Part shown: one piece after another, positions 25,796 to 34,139 of the stretch
Numbering within the stretch: the stretch's first letter is position 1
How the letters are laid out: every line of letters starts with the position of its first letter
DNA from: Pseudomonas abietaniphila
GTDB lineage: Bacteria > Pseudomonadota > Gammaproteobacteria > Pseudomonadales > Pseudomonadaceae
Direction: 5' to 3'
Assembly: GCF_039697315.1 (NCBI RefSeq)
Contig: NZ_CP155619.1
Coordinates: 1,364,001-1,428,000, forward strand
DNA: 64,000 nucleotides
Program-made: the position numbers and the translations under genes
Notes under the pieces: model-generated
What the model was told of the DNA's origin: nothing
Databases searched by the model: none
Seen by the model: the letters and a program-made list of their open reading frames with translations, nothing else

Positions 25796-27343
25796 TTGAG
25801 ACAAGTAGAAGGAACGGTCTTCGACGCCAGGAACAGGCGCCTGAAGCGCATGCCTGTGTTGTGGCTGGCGGGATTCTTTACCGTGCTGGTGTGCCTTTCC
25901 ATCACCAGCATCACGTTGTGGCAATTGCGTCAGACGCGCAGCCATGAACTGGATATCGCCAACACCACGGTGGCCAACCTTTCGCGTTCGATGGCGCAGC
26001 AGGCCGACGACACCTTCGATCAGGCGGACATTCCGGTGGCCGGAATCGTCGAGCGTCTCTCCTACGACGGCTTTGGCGCCGCCACCAGTTCGCGCATGCA
26101 CGAATACCTGCGCGCCACCGCCGCCGGCGTCGAGCAAATTCAGGGCCTGTTCATCTACGACAAGGACGGCAATTGGGCCGCTACCTCGCTGAGTCATGCG
26201 CCGCCAAACGCCAATAACGCCGACCGCGAATATTTCCAGTTCCATAAAGCCATCGACAGCAATCTGCCGCACATCGGCCAGGCCATTCGCAGCCGCACCA
26301 CCAACGACTGGATCATACCGGTCTCGCGACGGGTCAACGACTCCGAAGGTCGTTTCGCTGGCGTGGTACTGGCAACCATAGAGCTTGCGTATTTCGATCG
26401 TTTCTTCGACCGCTTCGACATTGGCAAGCGAGGGGTGATTACCTTGACGATGGCCGACGGCACCGTCCTGGCGCGTCGTCCGACCATGGAAAACGTGCGC
26501 GGCGCCTCCATCGCCGACGGTGAACTGTTTCGCAAATACCTCAAGGAACACTACGAAGGCACGGCGACGGTGCAGTCGATCCTCGACCACGAAATCCGGC
26601 TGTACGGCTACAAACGTCTGGACCGCTACCCGCTGGTGGTCCTGGCGGGCCTGTCCGAATACGAGGTGCTCGACGAGTGGCGCCAGTACGCATGGCGCTC
26701 GCTGGCAATCATCGTGTGCGTGGTGGTCGCCAACCTGCTGTTCGGTGTGCTGCTGTTTCAGCAGATTCGTTACGGGCTGAACGCTGAATCTCAACTCAGA
26801 ATCGCCAGTCACTCACTGGAAAAACTGGCCTTGCAAGACAGCCTCACCGGGCTTGCGAATCGGCGTCACTTCCATGAAATCCTCGGGCTCGAGTTCTCCA
26901 AAGGCCAGCCCAACCTGCACCCGTTGAGCCTGATCATGATCGATATCGACTTCTTCAAGAGCTACAACGACAACTACGGGCACGTCGCGGGCGACAAATG
27001 CATCGTCGCCGTAGCCGAGTGCATCCGCGGCAACCTCAACCGGACAGGCGACCTGGCCGTGCGCTACGGCGGAGAAGAGATGGCTGTGTTCCTGCCGTAC
27101 AGTGAAGCGCCAGGCGCCTTTCTGCTTGCGGAGAAAATTCGTCAGGCGGTGCTGACACGCGCCATCGAACACCAGGGCAACCCGAGCGGCATCGTCAGCA
27201 TCAGCCTGGGCGTCTACGGCTGTCAGGCGCAGGAATGCTCCACCATGGAAACCTTCGTGGAACGTGCGGACGCCGCGCTGTACGTCGCCAAGCATGAAGG
27301 ACGCAACCGAACCGAAATCTGGCAAGGCACGACGACGATTTAG
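25796..27343 (+). CDS. Membrane-anchored diguanylate cyclase (Cache-GGDEF)
   Basis: The 515-residue protein has two membrane helices (about residues 20-42 and 300-322) flanking a periplasmic dCache-like sensor with FIYDKDGNW. A C-terminal GGDEF domain makes cyclic di-GMP: DSLTGLANRRHF and DIDFFKSYNDNYGH are present and the active loop is RYGGEEM, a functional GGEEF-type variant. An RTGD inhibitory site lies five residues before the loop, so product feedback is expected. The start is uncertain: TTG 25796 supplies a basic N-terminus before the first helix and follows a G-rich stretch; ATG 25850 is the alternative. It stops 12 bases from the convergent deoR-type gene. Confidence 0.9.
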   Translation: MRQVEGTVFDARNRRLKRMPVLWLAGFFTVLVCLSITSITLWQLRQTRSHELDIANTTVANLSRSMAQQADDTFDQADIPVAGIVERLSYDGFGAATSSRMHEYLRATAAGVEQIQGLFIYDKDGNWAATSLSHAPPNANNADREYFQFHKAIDSNLPHIGQAIRSRTTNDWIIPVSRRVNDSEGRFAGVVLATIELAYFDRFFDRFDIGKRGVITLTMADGTVLARRPTMENVRGASIADGELFRKYLKEHYEGTATVQSILDHEIRLYGYKRLDRYPLVVLAGLSEYEVLDEWRQYAWRSLAIIVCVVVANLLFGVLLFQQIRYGLNAESQLRIASHSLEKLALQDSLTGLANRRHFHEILGLEFSKGQPNLHPLSLIMIDIDFFKSYNDNYGHVAGDKCIVAVAECIRGNLNRTGDLAVRYGGEEMAVFLPYSEAPGAFLLAEKIRQAVLTRAIEHQGNPSGIVSISLGVYGCQAQECSTMETFVERADAALYVAKHEGRNRTEIWQGTTTI

Positions 27344-27355
27344 CGCAAATGCCGG

Positions 27356-28138
27356 TCAGGCACCCGGCTGCGCGTTGACGATCTGCGCGACCTTGCCGCG
27401 AAACAGTTCCAGCCGGTCCGTCGGCGCATCGTGCTCGACCACCAAGGCGCCCACTTCCTCGCACGGCGCGACCTGATAGTGGGCGATGCTCGACAGTTTC
27501 TCGTTGATCACCGCCACCACCACCTGCCCGCTGCGCGCCACCACTGCTCGCTTGAACTCGGCGACGTCCATGTCGAACGCCGTCACGCCCTTGACGGCGT
27601 CCAGCGCGCAAGCGCCCAGGAAACACAGGTCGAAATTGAAGTGGGTCAACTGCTGAATCGTCGTGAAGCCGTACGTGCTTCCCGCAATCGGGCTAAGGCG
27701 ACCGCCCAGCAGAATCACTTCCACCGACGGCAACTTCATCAGCTCAACGGCCAGCACAGGTGAATTGGTAGTCACGGTCAGCGCCATCTGCGGATCGATG
27801 GCTCTCACAATCGCCAGATTGGTCGAGCCGCCGTCGATGAACACATGTTGCCCGGCGCTGATCAGCCCCGCCGCCGCCACGCCCAGCGTGCGTTTGCGGT
27901 TGGGTTCCTGCTCGATGCGCGCAGTCAGCGGCCCGTCCGACGCCAGCGAAATCGCCCCGCCATACACCCGCTTGCACAACCTCGCTGCGGCCAGCGCGCC
28001 AAGGTCACGGCGAATCGAATGCTCGGACACATTGAACTCAGCCGCCAGATCGGCGGCAATCACCCGACCGTGCACGGCCAGACGCTCCGTGATCAGACGC
28101 TGACGCTCGCCAGGAAAGGCTTCGGGGTTGGCAGACAT
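27356..28138 (-). CDS. DeoR/GlpR-family transcriptional regulator
   Basis: The 260-residue protein starts at ATG 28138, preceded by GAGG; the longer frame is unlikely. The DeoR helix-turn-helix is visible (ERQRLITERLAVHGRVIAAD and VSEHSIRRDLGALAA). The sugar-phosphate-sensing DeoRC domain follows with IDGGSTNLAIVRAI and FLGACALDAVKGVT. Such proteins repress carbohydrate catabolic operons until a phosphorylated sugar binds. No sugar operon is adjacent: the neighbours are a diguanylate cyclase and an acetyltransferase, so it may act at a distance or have lost its partner genes. Confidence 0.87.
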   Translation of the reverse strand: MSANPEAFPGERQRLITERLAVHGRVIAADLAAEFNVSEHSIRRDLGALAAARLCKRVYGGAISLASDGPLTARIEQEPNRKRTLGVAAAGLISAGQHVFIDGGSTNLAIVRAIDPQMALTVTTNSPVLAVELMKLPSVEVILLGGRLSPIAGSTYGFTTIQQLTHFNFDLCFLGACALDAVKGVTAFDMDVAEFKRAVVARSGQVVVAVINEKLSSIAHYQVAPCEEVGALVVEHDAPTDRLELFRGKVAQIVNAQPGA

Positions 28139-28245
28139 AAAAGACCTCGACAACATGCTGAACCGATCATAAACGAGCAGGATCATGCGGTTGCGGCGGC
28201 GAAAAAGTCAAACAGGCCTACAGGACATCAGGGGCGAGACCTCTG

Positions 28246-28788
28246 TCAGCCATTGAGAAGCACCTTGCGATAGAGAAGGTTCTCATGGGCCTCGCCCTGA
28301 AACTCATACATCGGCGATCCGATGTGGGCATAACCCTGCCGAGGATAGAACTGCAACGCGCGCTCATTCCCCACCCAAACGGTCGCCCACAGCATGGAAG
28401 CGCCCTGTGAAGCGGCTTCCGTTTCTCCCCGACGCAACAACTGCCAGCCAATCCCGAAGCCCGTGAAGCGTTCCTGCACGTACAGACGCTTCAGTTCGGC
28501 TGCCTGAGGATCACCGATCATGGGATGGGAGGTGTGAGTGGTCAGGTGAGCAAAGCCGACCAAATGATCGTTGACCTCGGCGACAATGAACGTGGTGTCG
28601 GCACGAGCGATCAACGCTGAGATGGCGGTGACAGAAAACGATTCGAGCACCTCGCGCGCAATGGCATCACGAATACCGTCGGTGGCATAGGTGTCGAGAA
28701 AAACCTGCATGCCCAAGACGGCGATACACAGCGCATCGGCCGTCGTGGCGCTGCGAAACGTGACGTCGAGTGTTTTCCGGTCACCCAT
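28246..28788 (-). CDS. GNAT-family N-acetyltransferase
   Basis: From ATG 28788 the product has 180 residues and a GNAT fold: VTFRSATTADALCIAVLG at the N-terminus, AELKRLYVQERFTGFGIGWQ with the acetyl-CoA pyrophosphate loop (R-x-x-G-x-G/I-like), and NERALQFYPRQGY near the C-terminus. It would transfer an acetyl group from acetyl-CoA to an amine; the acceptor is unknown. The frame extends upstream into repeat sequence, which I do not regard as coding. It shares a strand with the deoR-type gene upstream at a distance of 107 bases from the regulator start. Confidence 0.85.
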   Translation of the reverse strand: MGDRKTLDVTFRSATTADALCIAVLGMQVFLDTYATDGIRDAIAREVLESFSVTAISALIARADTTFIVAEVNDHLVGFAHLTTHTSHPMIGDPQAAELKRLYVQERFTGFGIGWQLLRRGETEAASQGASMLWATVWVGNERALQFYPRQGYAHIGSPMYEFQGEAHENLLYRKVLLNG

Positions 28789-28869
28789 TGCAGTGCGTCC
28801 TTGAAGAAAGCTGAAGTTTCGATATTGAGTACGGCCGTAGCCCGGCAGTTTAAGAGCAGAGCCTTCTGG

Positions 28870-29610
28870 CGAACAGGGTGGATATGTCGCGTCGTATCGA
28901 AGATTGCAGACGCTGCCTGATCGTTTCGCACGCTCCGCGTGGGGATGCATCTGCGGACGCTCTGTGTCGAAATCGAATGACGCAGCGCTTCATGGGCGGC
29001 TTGATCACGCGGAGGGTCAGTTGCCTCAATGTCGACCGACGCTCCGCATTCGCGACCGTTGATCGTTCCTCACGCTCCGCGTGGGAATCTGCCGACGCTC
29101 TGCGTCGAAATCGAATGGCGCAGCACGTGATGAGCGGTTTTACCCTGCAGTGGGTCAGTTGCACCAATGTCGCTGACATAAAGCATTCGCGGCCGTCGTA
29201 ACCTCCGACTGCTCCCACACGTTGAACTGCCCCCAAGAAGTGGGACGGCCATCCAATTTTGGGGGGCAGTCCAGGTTGTGTGTTGATCCGCAGAATCGTG
29301 ACGAGCCCGAACACCGAGGGACTGAGGGACTGAGCTTGCTCACGAATGCCTTGTTGATCGTTCCACACGCTCCGCGTGGGAATGCATCCGCCGACGCTCT
29401 GCGTCGAAATCGAATGAAGCAGCGCGTCATGAGCGGCTTGCCTGCGCGGTGACTCAGCTGCGTCAATGTCGCTGACAGACAGCATTCGCGACAGTCGTAA
29501 CCTCCGATTGCTCCCACAGGTTGGACTGCGCCCCTAGAAGTGGGGCACCCATCCAATTTTCGGGGCAGTCCAGGTTTCGTGTTGATCCGCAGACCTGGGG
29601 CAGACACGGA
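28870..29610. repeat. Composite repeat cluster, reverse copies
   Basis: On the minus strand this stretch repeats the module seen at 25290-25606. Palindromic elements lie at 29222-29274 and 29521-29573, each followed (reading minus) by the CGGAGGTTACGAC block. REP units with CACGCTCCGCGTGG cores occur at about 28930-28960, 29070-29110 and 29365-29410. At least two and a half module copies are present. No gene is convincing in 28789-29666; the open frames there are by-products of the repeats. Confidence 0.75.
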
Positions 29611-29666
29611 ACCCAAGCCGATTCCAGCACTCCATCTTTCTTTCGACCATAACGGAGACATCCGAC

Positions 29667-30461
29667 ATGAAAATCGATCTGACCGGTAAAACCGCTCTCG
29701 TAACGGGTTCCACGCTGGGCATCGGGTATGCGATTGCCAAAGGCCTGGCTGAAGCGGGGGCTGAGGTGATCGTCAATGGTCGTAAGCAGGAGGCGGTCGA
29801 CGCCGCAGTAGCTCGGCTGAAGCAGGATGTCCCCGGCGCGACACTGCGGGGTGTGGCGACTGACGTCGGCACCGCTGCTGGCTGTGAAGCGTTGGTCAAG
29901 ACGGTGCCGCAGGTGGACATCCTGATCAACAACGTCGGGATCTACGGCCCGCAGGATTTCTTCGAAACGCCGGATGACGTCTGGCAGCGCTTCTTCGACG
30001 TCAACGTCATGTCGGGTGTGCGGCTGTCCCGCGCCTATGCGGACGACATGGCCAAGCGCGGCTGGGGACGCATTGTCTTCATCTCGTCCGAATCGGCCCT
30101 GAATATCCCGGCCGACATGATCCATTACGGTTTCACCAAGACGTCCAACCTGTCGATCTCGCGCGGTCTGGCCAAACGCATGGCCGGCACTGGCGTGACG
30201 GTAAACGCCGTGCTACCGGGTCCGACCCTGTCCGAAGGGGTGGCGGACATGCTCCAGGAGGAAGTCAAGAAAACCGGCAAGTCGCTGGAAGAAGCCGGCG
30301 CGGCGTTTGTCATGGAACATCGCCCCAGCTCGATCATTCAGCGCGCGGCCACCATCGACGAAGTGGCGAACATGGTGGTCTACGTGTCATCGAAACAGGC
30401 GTCGGCGACCACCGGCGCGGCACTGCGCGTGGACGGCGGCGTGGTCGACACGATCGCGTGA
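29667..30461 (+). CDS. SDR-family NAD(P)-dependent oxidoreductase
   Basis: This 264-residue classical short-chain dehydrogenase has cofactor motif TGSTLGIG (residues 14-21), NNVG near 90, the catalytic Ser in FISSESA, and Tyr-x-x-x-Lys in IHYGFTK (about residues 151-157). The C-terminal segment ASATTGAALRVDGGVVDTIA closes the fold. A GGAGA ribosome site precedes ATG 29667. The gene stands alone between a repeat cluster and a convergent small gene, so the substrate cannot be inferred. Confidence 0.9.
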   Translation: MKIDLTGKTALVTGSTLGIGYAIAKGLAEAGAEVIVNGRKQEAVDAAVARLKQDVPGATLRGVATDVGTAAGCEALVKTVPQVDILINNVGIYGPQDFFETPDDVWQRFFDVNVMSGVRLSRAYADDMAKRGWGRIVFISSESALNIPADMIHYGFTKTSNLSISRGLAKRMAGTGVTVNAVLPGPTLSEGVADMLQEEVKKTGKSLEEAGAAFVMEHRPSSIIQRAATIDEVANMVVYVSSKQASATTGAALRVDGGVVDTIA

Positions 30462-30564
30462 TGCGTTCGGGGAGGGGTTGCAAGAAAGGACGGAGAATGT
30501 GACGCGGGAGACCAGAGGCGCACGACAGTGACACCTCTGGTCTTTCTCGGCGGTATCAAGGTGT

Positions 30565-30741
30565 CTATTCCTCCTCTTCTTCCTCGTCGTCCACCAACGT
30601 GAACCAGGGTTTCAGTTCGCTCAGCTCGAAATTGTCTGACTCCGCTCTGGCCCTCCCGATCCGGGGAAAGTCAGTAGGTTTAAATGACACGGACGAGTCG
30701 AAGATCTCCGCGCTCGCCAATACAACGGATTTGTCAGCCAT
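30565..30741 (-). CDS. Small acidic protein of 58 residues with a poly-Glu tail
   Basis: From ATG 30741 the frame codes for 58 residues ending in DD followed by six Glu. AGGGAGG sits seven bases before the start, one of the strongest ribosome sites in the window. The N-terminal half is MADKSVVLASAEIFDSSVSF, then a Pro/Arg segment FPRIGRARAE and a Trp-containing ELKPWFTLV. No signal peptide or membrane helix is seen. It lies 114 bases downstream of the PAS-GGDEF gene on the same strand and could be its small partner. It could also be a peptide precursor or an independent small protein. I know no family for it. Confidence 0.6.
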   Translation of the reverse strand: MADKSVVLASAEIFDSSVSFKPTDFPRIGRARAESDNFELSELKPWFTLVDDEEEEEE

Positions 30742-30854
30742 GTTTGAGCCTCCCTGTCCAAAGATGCGCGTAAGAACGCTGGGAAACTATAGACCAGCTT
30801 TGTGAACCGCTCGTCGATTCACGACCCGCTGGTCATGAAGTGAAAGCTCTCCCC

Positions 30855-31796
30855 TCAGAACTCAGCGTATTCCGCACGCATGCGCCCGTTGCGTTTGACG
30901 TGGTACAGCAGGCCATCCACTTTTTCGATGAACGAAACAACGTTTTCCCCAGCCGAGGGAACCAGGGTGCCGACGCCCAGACTGAGCGTCAGCAGCGGAG
31001 ACACTTCTGACTTTTCATGGGGAATCTGCTGCTGACGAACCAGCTGCATGCACTTCTCCGCCACCCTGCGTGCCTGCTCCTGCGTGGTCTCGGGCAGCAG
31101 CCAGACGAACTCTTCGCCACCGATACGGGCGATAAAATCACGCGGGTTATTAGCGGCCTGCGACAACGTCTTCGCGACCGTGCGCAACGCCTCATCGCCC
31201 TTGATGTGGCCGTAGTGGTCGTTGTACTGCTTGAAGTAGTCGATATCCATCATGATCAGCGACATTGACTTCCCGGTTTCCTGAGCACTGGTCCACTCAC
31301 GCTCAAGCACGGTATCGAACATCCGCCGGTTGGCAATGCCCGTCAGGCCGTCCTGATAGGAAAACGCCTCCAGTTGTTTCTGCAGGCGCACCAGATGCTC
31401 TTCTGTCTTTTTGCGCTCGCTGATGTCGAACATGAAGCCGACCAACGCCTCGACTTCGCCGTTCTTGCGGACAACGTGCACCACGTCGCGGATCCAGACG
31501 TATTCGCCGTCCTTGGTCAACGCGCGGTAATCGGCTTCGTGATCGACACCGGCCTCGGATTGCGACACGCAAAAGTTGACCACGTAATCCCGATCATCCG
31601 GGTGCATGCGCTCGACCCAGTCATTGATGCCGACCCAACTGCCCTGCTCCCAGCCCAGCAATTGTTCGATCTGCGGACCGATGTAGCTGAACGTCATGCT
31701 CTGCCAGTCGATCCGCCACGGGATGGCCTTTGTCGATTCAAGCAGGGTTCTGTAGACATCGCTGTCAGTGCCTGAGGGCAGAGATTCGTCACTCAT
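30855..31796 (-). CDS. PAS-GGDEF diguanylate cyclase
   Basis: From ATG 31796 this soluble protein has 313 residues. A PAS domain with PAC segment (FSYIGPQIEQLLGWEQGSW to GFMFDISERKKTEE, about residues 25-142) leads into a GGDEF domain with DGLTGIANRRMF, DIDYFKQYNDHYGH and the active loop RIGGEEF. The position of the inhibitory RxxD site reads NPRD, so the canonical I-site is missing and product feedback may be weak. The frame continues upstream to 31967, but that stretch overlaps the divergent monooxygenase leader. It is divergent from the monooxygenase gene, with 220 bases between starts. Confidence 0.9.
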   Translation of the reverse strand: MSDESLPSGTDSDVYRTLLESTKAIPWRIDWQSMTFSYIGPQIEQLLGWEQGSWVGINDWVERMHPDDRDYVVNFCVSQSEAGVDHEADYRALTKDGEYVWIRDVVHVVRKNGEVEALVGFMFDISERKKTEEHLVRLQKQLEAFSYQDGLTGIANRRMFDTVLEREWTSAQETGKSMSLIMMDIDYFKQYNDHYGHIKGDEALRTVAKTLSQAANNPRDFIARIGGEEFVWLLPETTQEQARRVAEKCMQLVRQQQIPHEKSEVSPLLTLSLGVGTLVPSAGENVVSFIEKVDGLLYHVKRNGRMRAEYAEF

Positions 31797-32016
31797 GGTC
31801 GACCGGTTTCCAGAGAACAAGAAGGTGGCGACATCATGTTGCCACCATCCATGCCGCGCAAGCGGGGACCGTGCAGCGGATCGTGTTTCCAGACGGTCGG
31901 TGAAGCAGGCTGTGATGGCTTGGCTCATGCCGCGAGCAAGACACGCGCACCCTTTAGAGAGGCGCACGCTACGCTGCTACAAAGATGAACAGGCAAACAA
32001 CGAGAAGAGGCGGGCC

Positions 32017-33465
32017 GTGCAGACATTCAGGGTGCTCATCATTGGCAGCGGGTTTGGCGGTCAATGCGCAGCAATCAACCTGCTCCAAGCCGGAATCACC
32101 GACTTCCGTCTGCTGGAACGACGCGATTTCTTCGGGGGGACCTGGTGCCAGAACACATACCCCGGTGCAGCAGTGGATGTCCCCTCGCCGCTCTATTCGC
32201 TGTCGTCAGCGCCTTACCCGTGGACGCAGATGTACGCCGAACAGGACGAGTTGCATCGCTATACCCGGCACGTCGTCGACAGCTTCGGGCTGGAGGAAAA
32301 GATCGAACTGGGCGCCGATGTCCAGTCGATGTCCTGGGATGACGCGTCGCGGCAGTGGGTGGTTCAAACCGCGAAAGGCGTGTTTCAGGGTCAGTTCGTG
32401 ATCAACGCGTCCGGCCCCTTGAGCCAGCCGAAACTCCCCTCGTTCGAGGGAATGCACCTGTTCGAGGGTAAAAGCTTTCACAGTAATCGCTGGGAACACG
32501 ATTTCGATTACCGACGGAAACGGGTGGCGATTGTCGGGAACGGCGCGAGTGCGGCGCAGATCATTCCAGCGATCGCACCGCAGGTCTCGCACTTGCACGT
32601 CTTTCAACGGACCGCGCACTGGGTGCTGCCCAGGCCCGATCACCGGTTCAAATCCTTTGAGAGCAGACTGCTCAGGTGGCCGCTGTTCTACCGACTGTTG
32701 CGCAGCCTGATCTACCTGAAGCTGGAGAGCCGCTTCATCGGTTTAAAGTATTCAAAAGCAGGGATCGCCGTGTTTGAGCGGATGGCCCGACGTCACCTTG
32801 AGCGGCAGGTCAAAGACCCCGAGCTGCGCCGCCAGTTAACTCCCGACTTCACCTTGGGCTGCAAACGCGTGGTGCTGTCCAGCGAGTTATACCCCACGCT
32901 GTGCCGGGACAATGTGACCCTGCACACGGAAGGCATCGAGCGTCTCGACGCGTCCGGGATCGTGACGTCGCAAGGCCAACCTGTCGACGTGGACCTGATC
33001 GTCTGGGCCACGGGTTTCAATGCCACAGACGACGCCATCCCTTACCCCGTCATCGGTCAGAACGGCAGATCGTTAAACGATGCCTGGCAGCCGTTCCCCC
33101 GCGCCTATCTGGGCACCAGCGTGCCGGGCTTTCCCAACCTGTTCGTGCTCGCAGGGCCGAATACCGGCAGCGGTCATACCTCGGCGCTGTTCATGCTCGA
33201 AGCACAGATGCGTTACGTGATGGCCTGCATCAACGCCGTCAACGATCAAGGCATGCGAAGCGTCGAGGTGCGCGAAGAAGCCGAAGCCGCGTACACCTCC
33301 CGCGTGCACCGCGAGATGACCAAGACCGTCTGGTCATGGGGAGGATGCCGCAGCTGGTATCAGAACAGCAGCGGCAAAGTGGTGGCGATGTTTCCGGGGT
33401 TCAGTTGCAGTTTCTATTGGCTGACCCGAAAGATGAAACGCAACGATCACCGCTTGCGCAAGTGA
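32017..33465 (+). CDS. Flavin-containing monooxygenase, Baeyer-Villiger type
   Basis: GTG 32017 follows AGAAGAGG and gives 482 residues starting VQTFRVLIIGSGFGG, the FAD-binding Rossmann motif. The Baeyer-Villiger signature FxGxxxHxxxW is seen as FEGKSFHSNRW (about residues 150-160). The NADPH-binding motif is VAIVGNGASAAQI and the late ATG motif is VWATGFNATDD. These enzymes insert oxygen next to a carbonyl or oxidise soft heteroatoms, using NADPH and O2. The substrate is unknown. The frame is open further upstream to 31768, but that part overlaps the divergent diguanylate cyclase gene. It is followed by the tandem repeat array. Confidence 0.87.
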   Translation: MQTFRVLIIGSGFGGQCAAINLLQAGITDFRLLERRDFFGGTWCQNTYPGAAVDVPSPLYSLSSAPYPWTQMYAEQDELHRYTRHVVDSFGLEEKIELGADVQSMSWDDASRQWVVQTAKGVFQGQFVINASGPLSQPKLPSFEGMHLFEGKSFHSNRWEHDFDYRRKRVAIVGNGASAAQIIPAIAPQVSHLHVFQRTAHWVLPRPDHRFKSFESRLLRWPLFYRLLRSLIYLKLESRFIGLKYSKAGIAVFERMARRHLERQVKDPELRRQLTPDFTLGCKRVVLSSELYPTLCRDNVTLHTEGIERLDASGIVTSQGQPVDVDLIVWATGFNATDDAIPYPVIGQNGRSLNDAWQPFPRAYLGTSVPGFPNLFVLAGPNTGSGHTSALFMLEAQMRYVMACINAVNDQGMRSVEVREEAEAAYTSRVHREMTKTVWSWGGCRSWYQNSSGKVVAMFPGFSCSFYWLTRKMKRNDHRLRK

Positions 33466-33481
33466 GATGTTCGACTCGTCA

Positions 33482-34120
33482 CCTGCAGGAGAAGTCCGAG
33501 ATTACGAGGGCAGAGAATGCGGAGTGTCATGCGGCTTCAATGTTGTTGATCCATCGCATTCGTCAGCAAGCTAACTCCCACAGTATCCGCGTCGTCCCCG
33601 AGTCTTTGGAACGACGCGCACCCTGTAGGAGCAATCGGAGGTTACGACGGTCGCGAACGCGGTGTGTCATGCGGCTTCAATGTTGTTGACCCATCGCATT
33701 CGTCAGAAGCTAACTCCCACAGTATCAGCGTCGTCCCCGAGTCTTTGGAACGACGCGGACCCTGTAGGAGCAATCGGAGGTTACGACGGTCGCGAACGCG
33801 GTGGGTCATGCGGCTTCAATGTTGTTCACCCATCGCATTCGTCAGCAAGCTAACTCCCACAGTATCAGCGTCGTCCCCGAGTCTTTGGAATGACGCGGAC
33901 CCTGTAGGAGCAATCGGAGGTTACGACGGTCGCGAACGCGGTGGGTCAGCCAATACATCAAATGCCTGACACACCGCATTCGTCAGCAAGCTAACTCCCA
34001 CGAGTTTGAGGTCTGAGCACACGTTTGCGCATCGACCCGTTCCCCTGTAGGAGACGTCCGAGGTTACGAGGGCAGCGAATGCAGTGTGTCATGCAGCATC
34101 AATGCAGCTGAACCACCGCA
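33482..34120. repeat. Tandem array of about 4.5 units of 139-143 bp
   Basis: Units begin with CCTG[TC]AGGAG at 33482, 33622, 33761, 33901 and 34044, giving periods of 140, 139, 140 and 143 bases. Each unit contains a GGAGGTTACGACGGTCGCGA-like block, a GTGTGTCATGCGGCTTCAAT block and GCATTCGTCAGCAAGCTAAC followed by TCCCAC. Units 2 and 3 are almost identical; units 1, 4 and 5 diverge at one end. The whole gap 33466-34139 is occupied and has no credible gene. Related solo copies lie at 16978-17076, 25340-25400 and 29160-29215. Confidence 0.85.
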
Positions 34121-34139
34121 CCAATCCCCTACCCCACCG

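Noticed and set aside
25290..29610. Composite transposon
   Set aside because: Inverted repeat modules flank the segment, but there is no transposase, target duplication or insertion-sequence end; kept as a repeat finding only.
28800..29661. Open frames of up to 211 codons across the reverse repeat cluster
   Set aside because: They are translations of the repeat modules (for example repeated HDALLHSISTQSVGGCIPT-like peptides), not genes.
33482..34120. Possible CRISPR array
   Set aside because: The units are about 140 bp, conserved along nearly their whole length, with no unique spacers and no cas genes.
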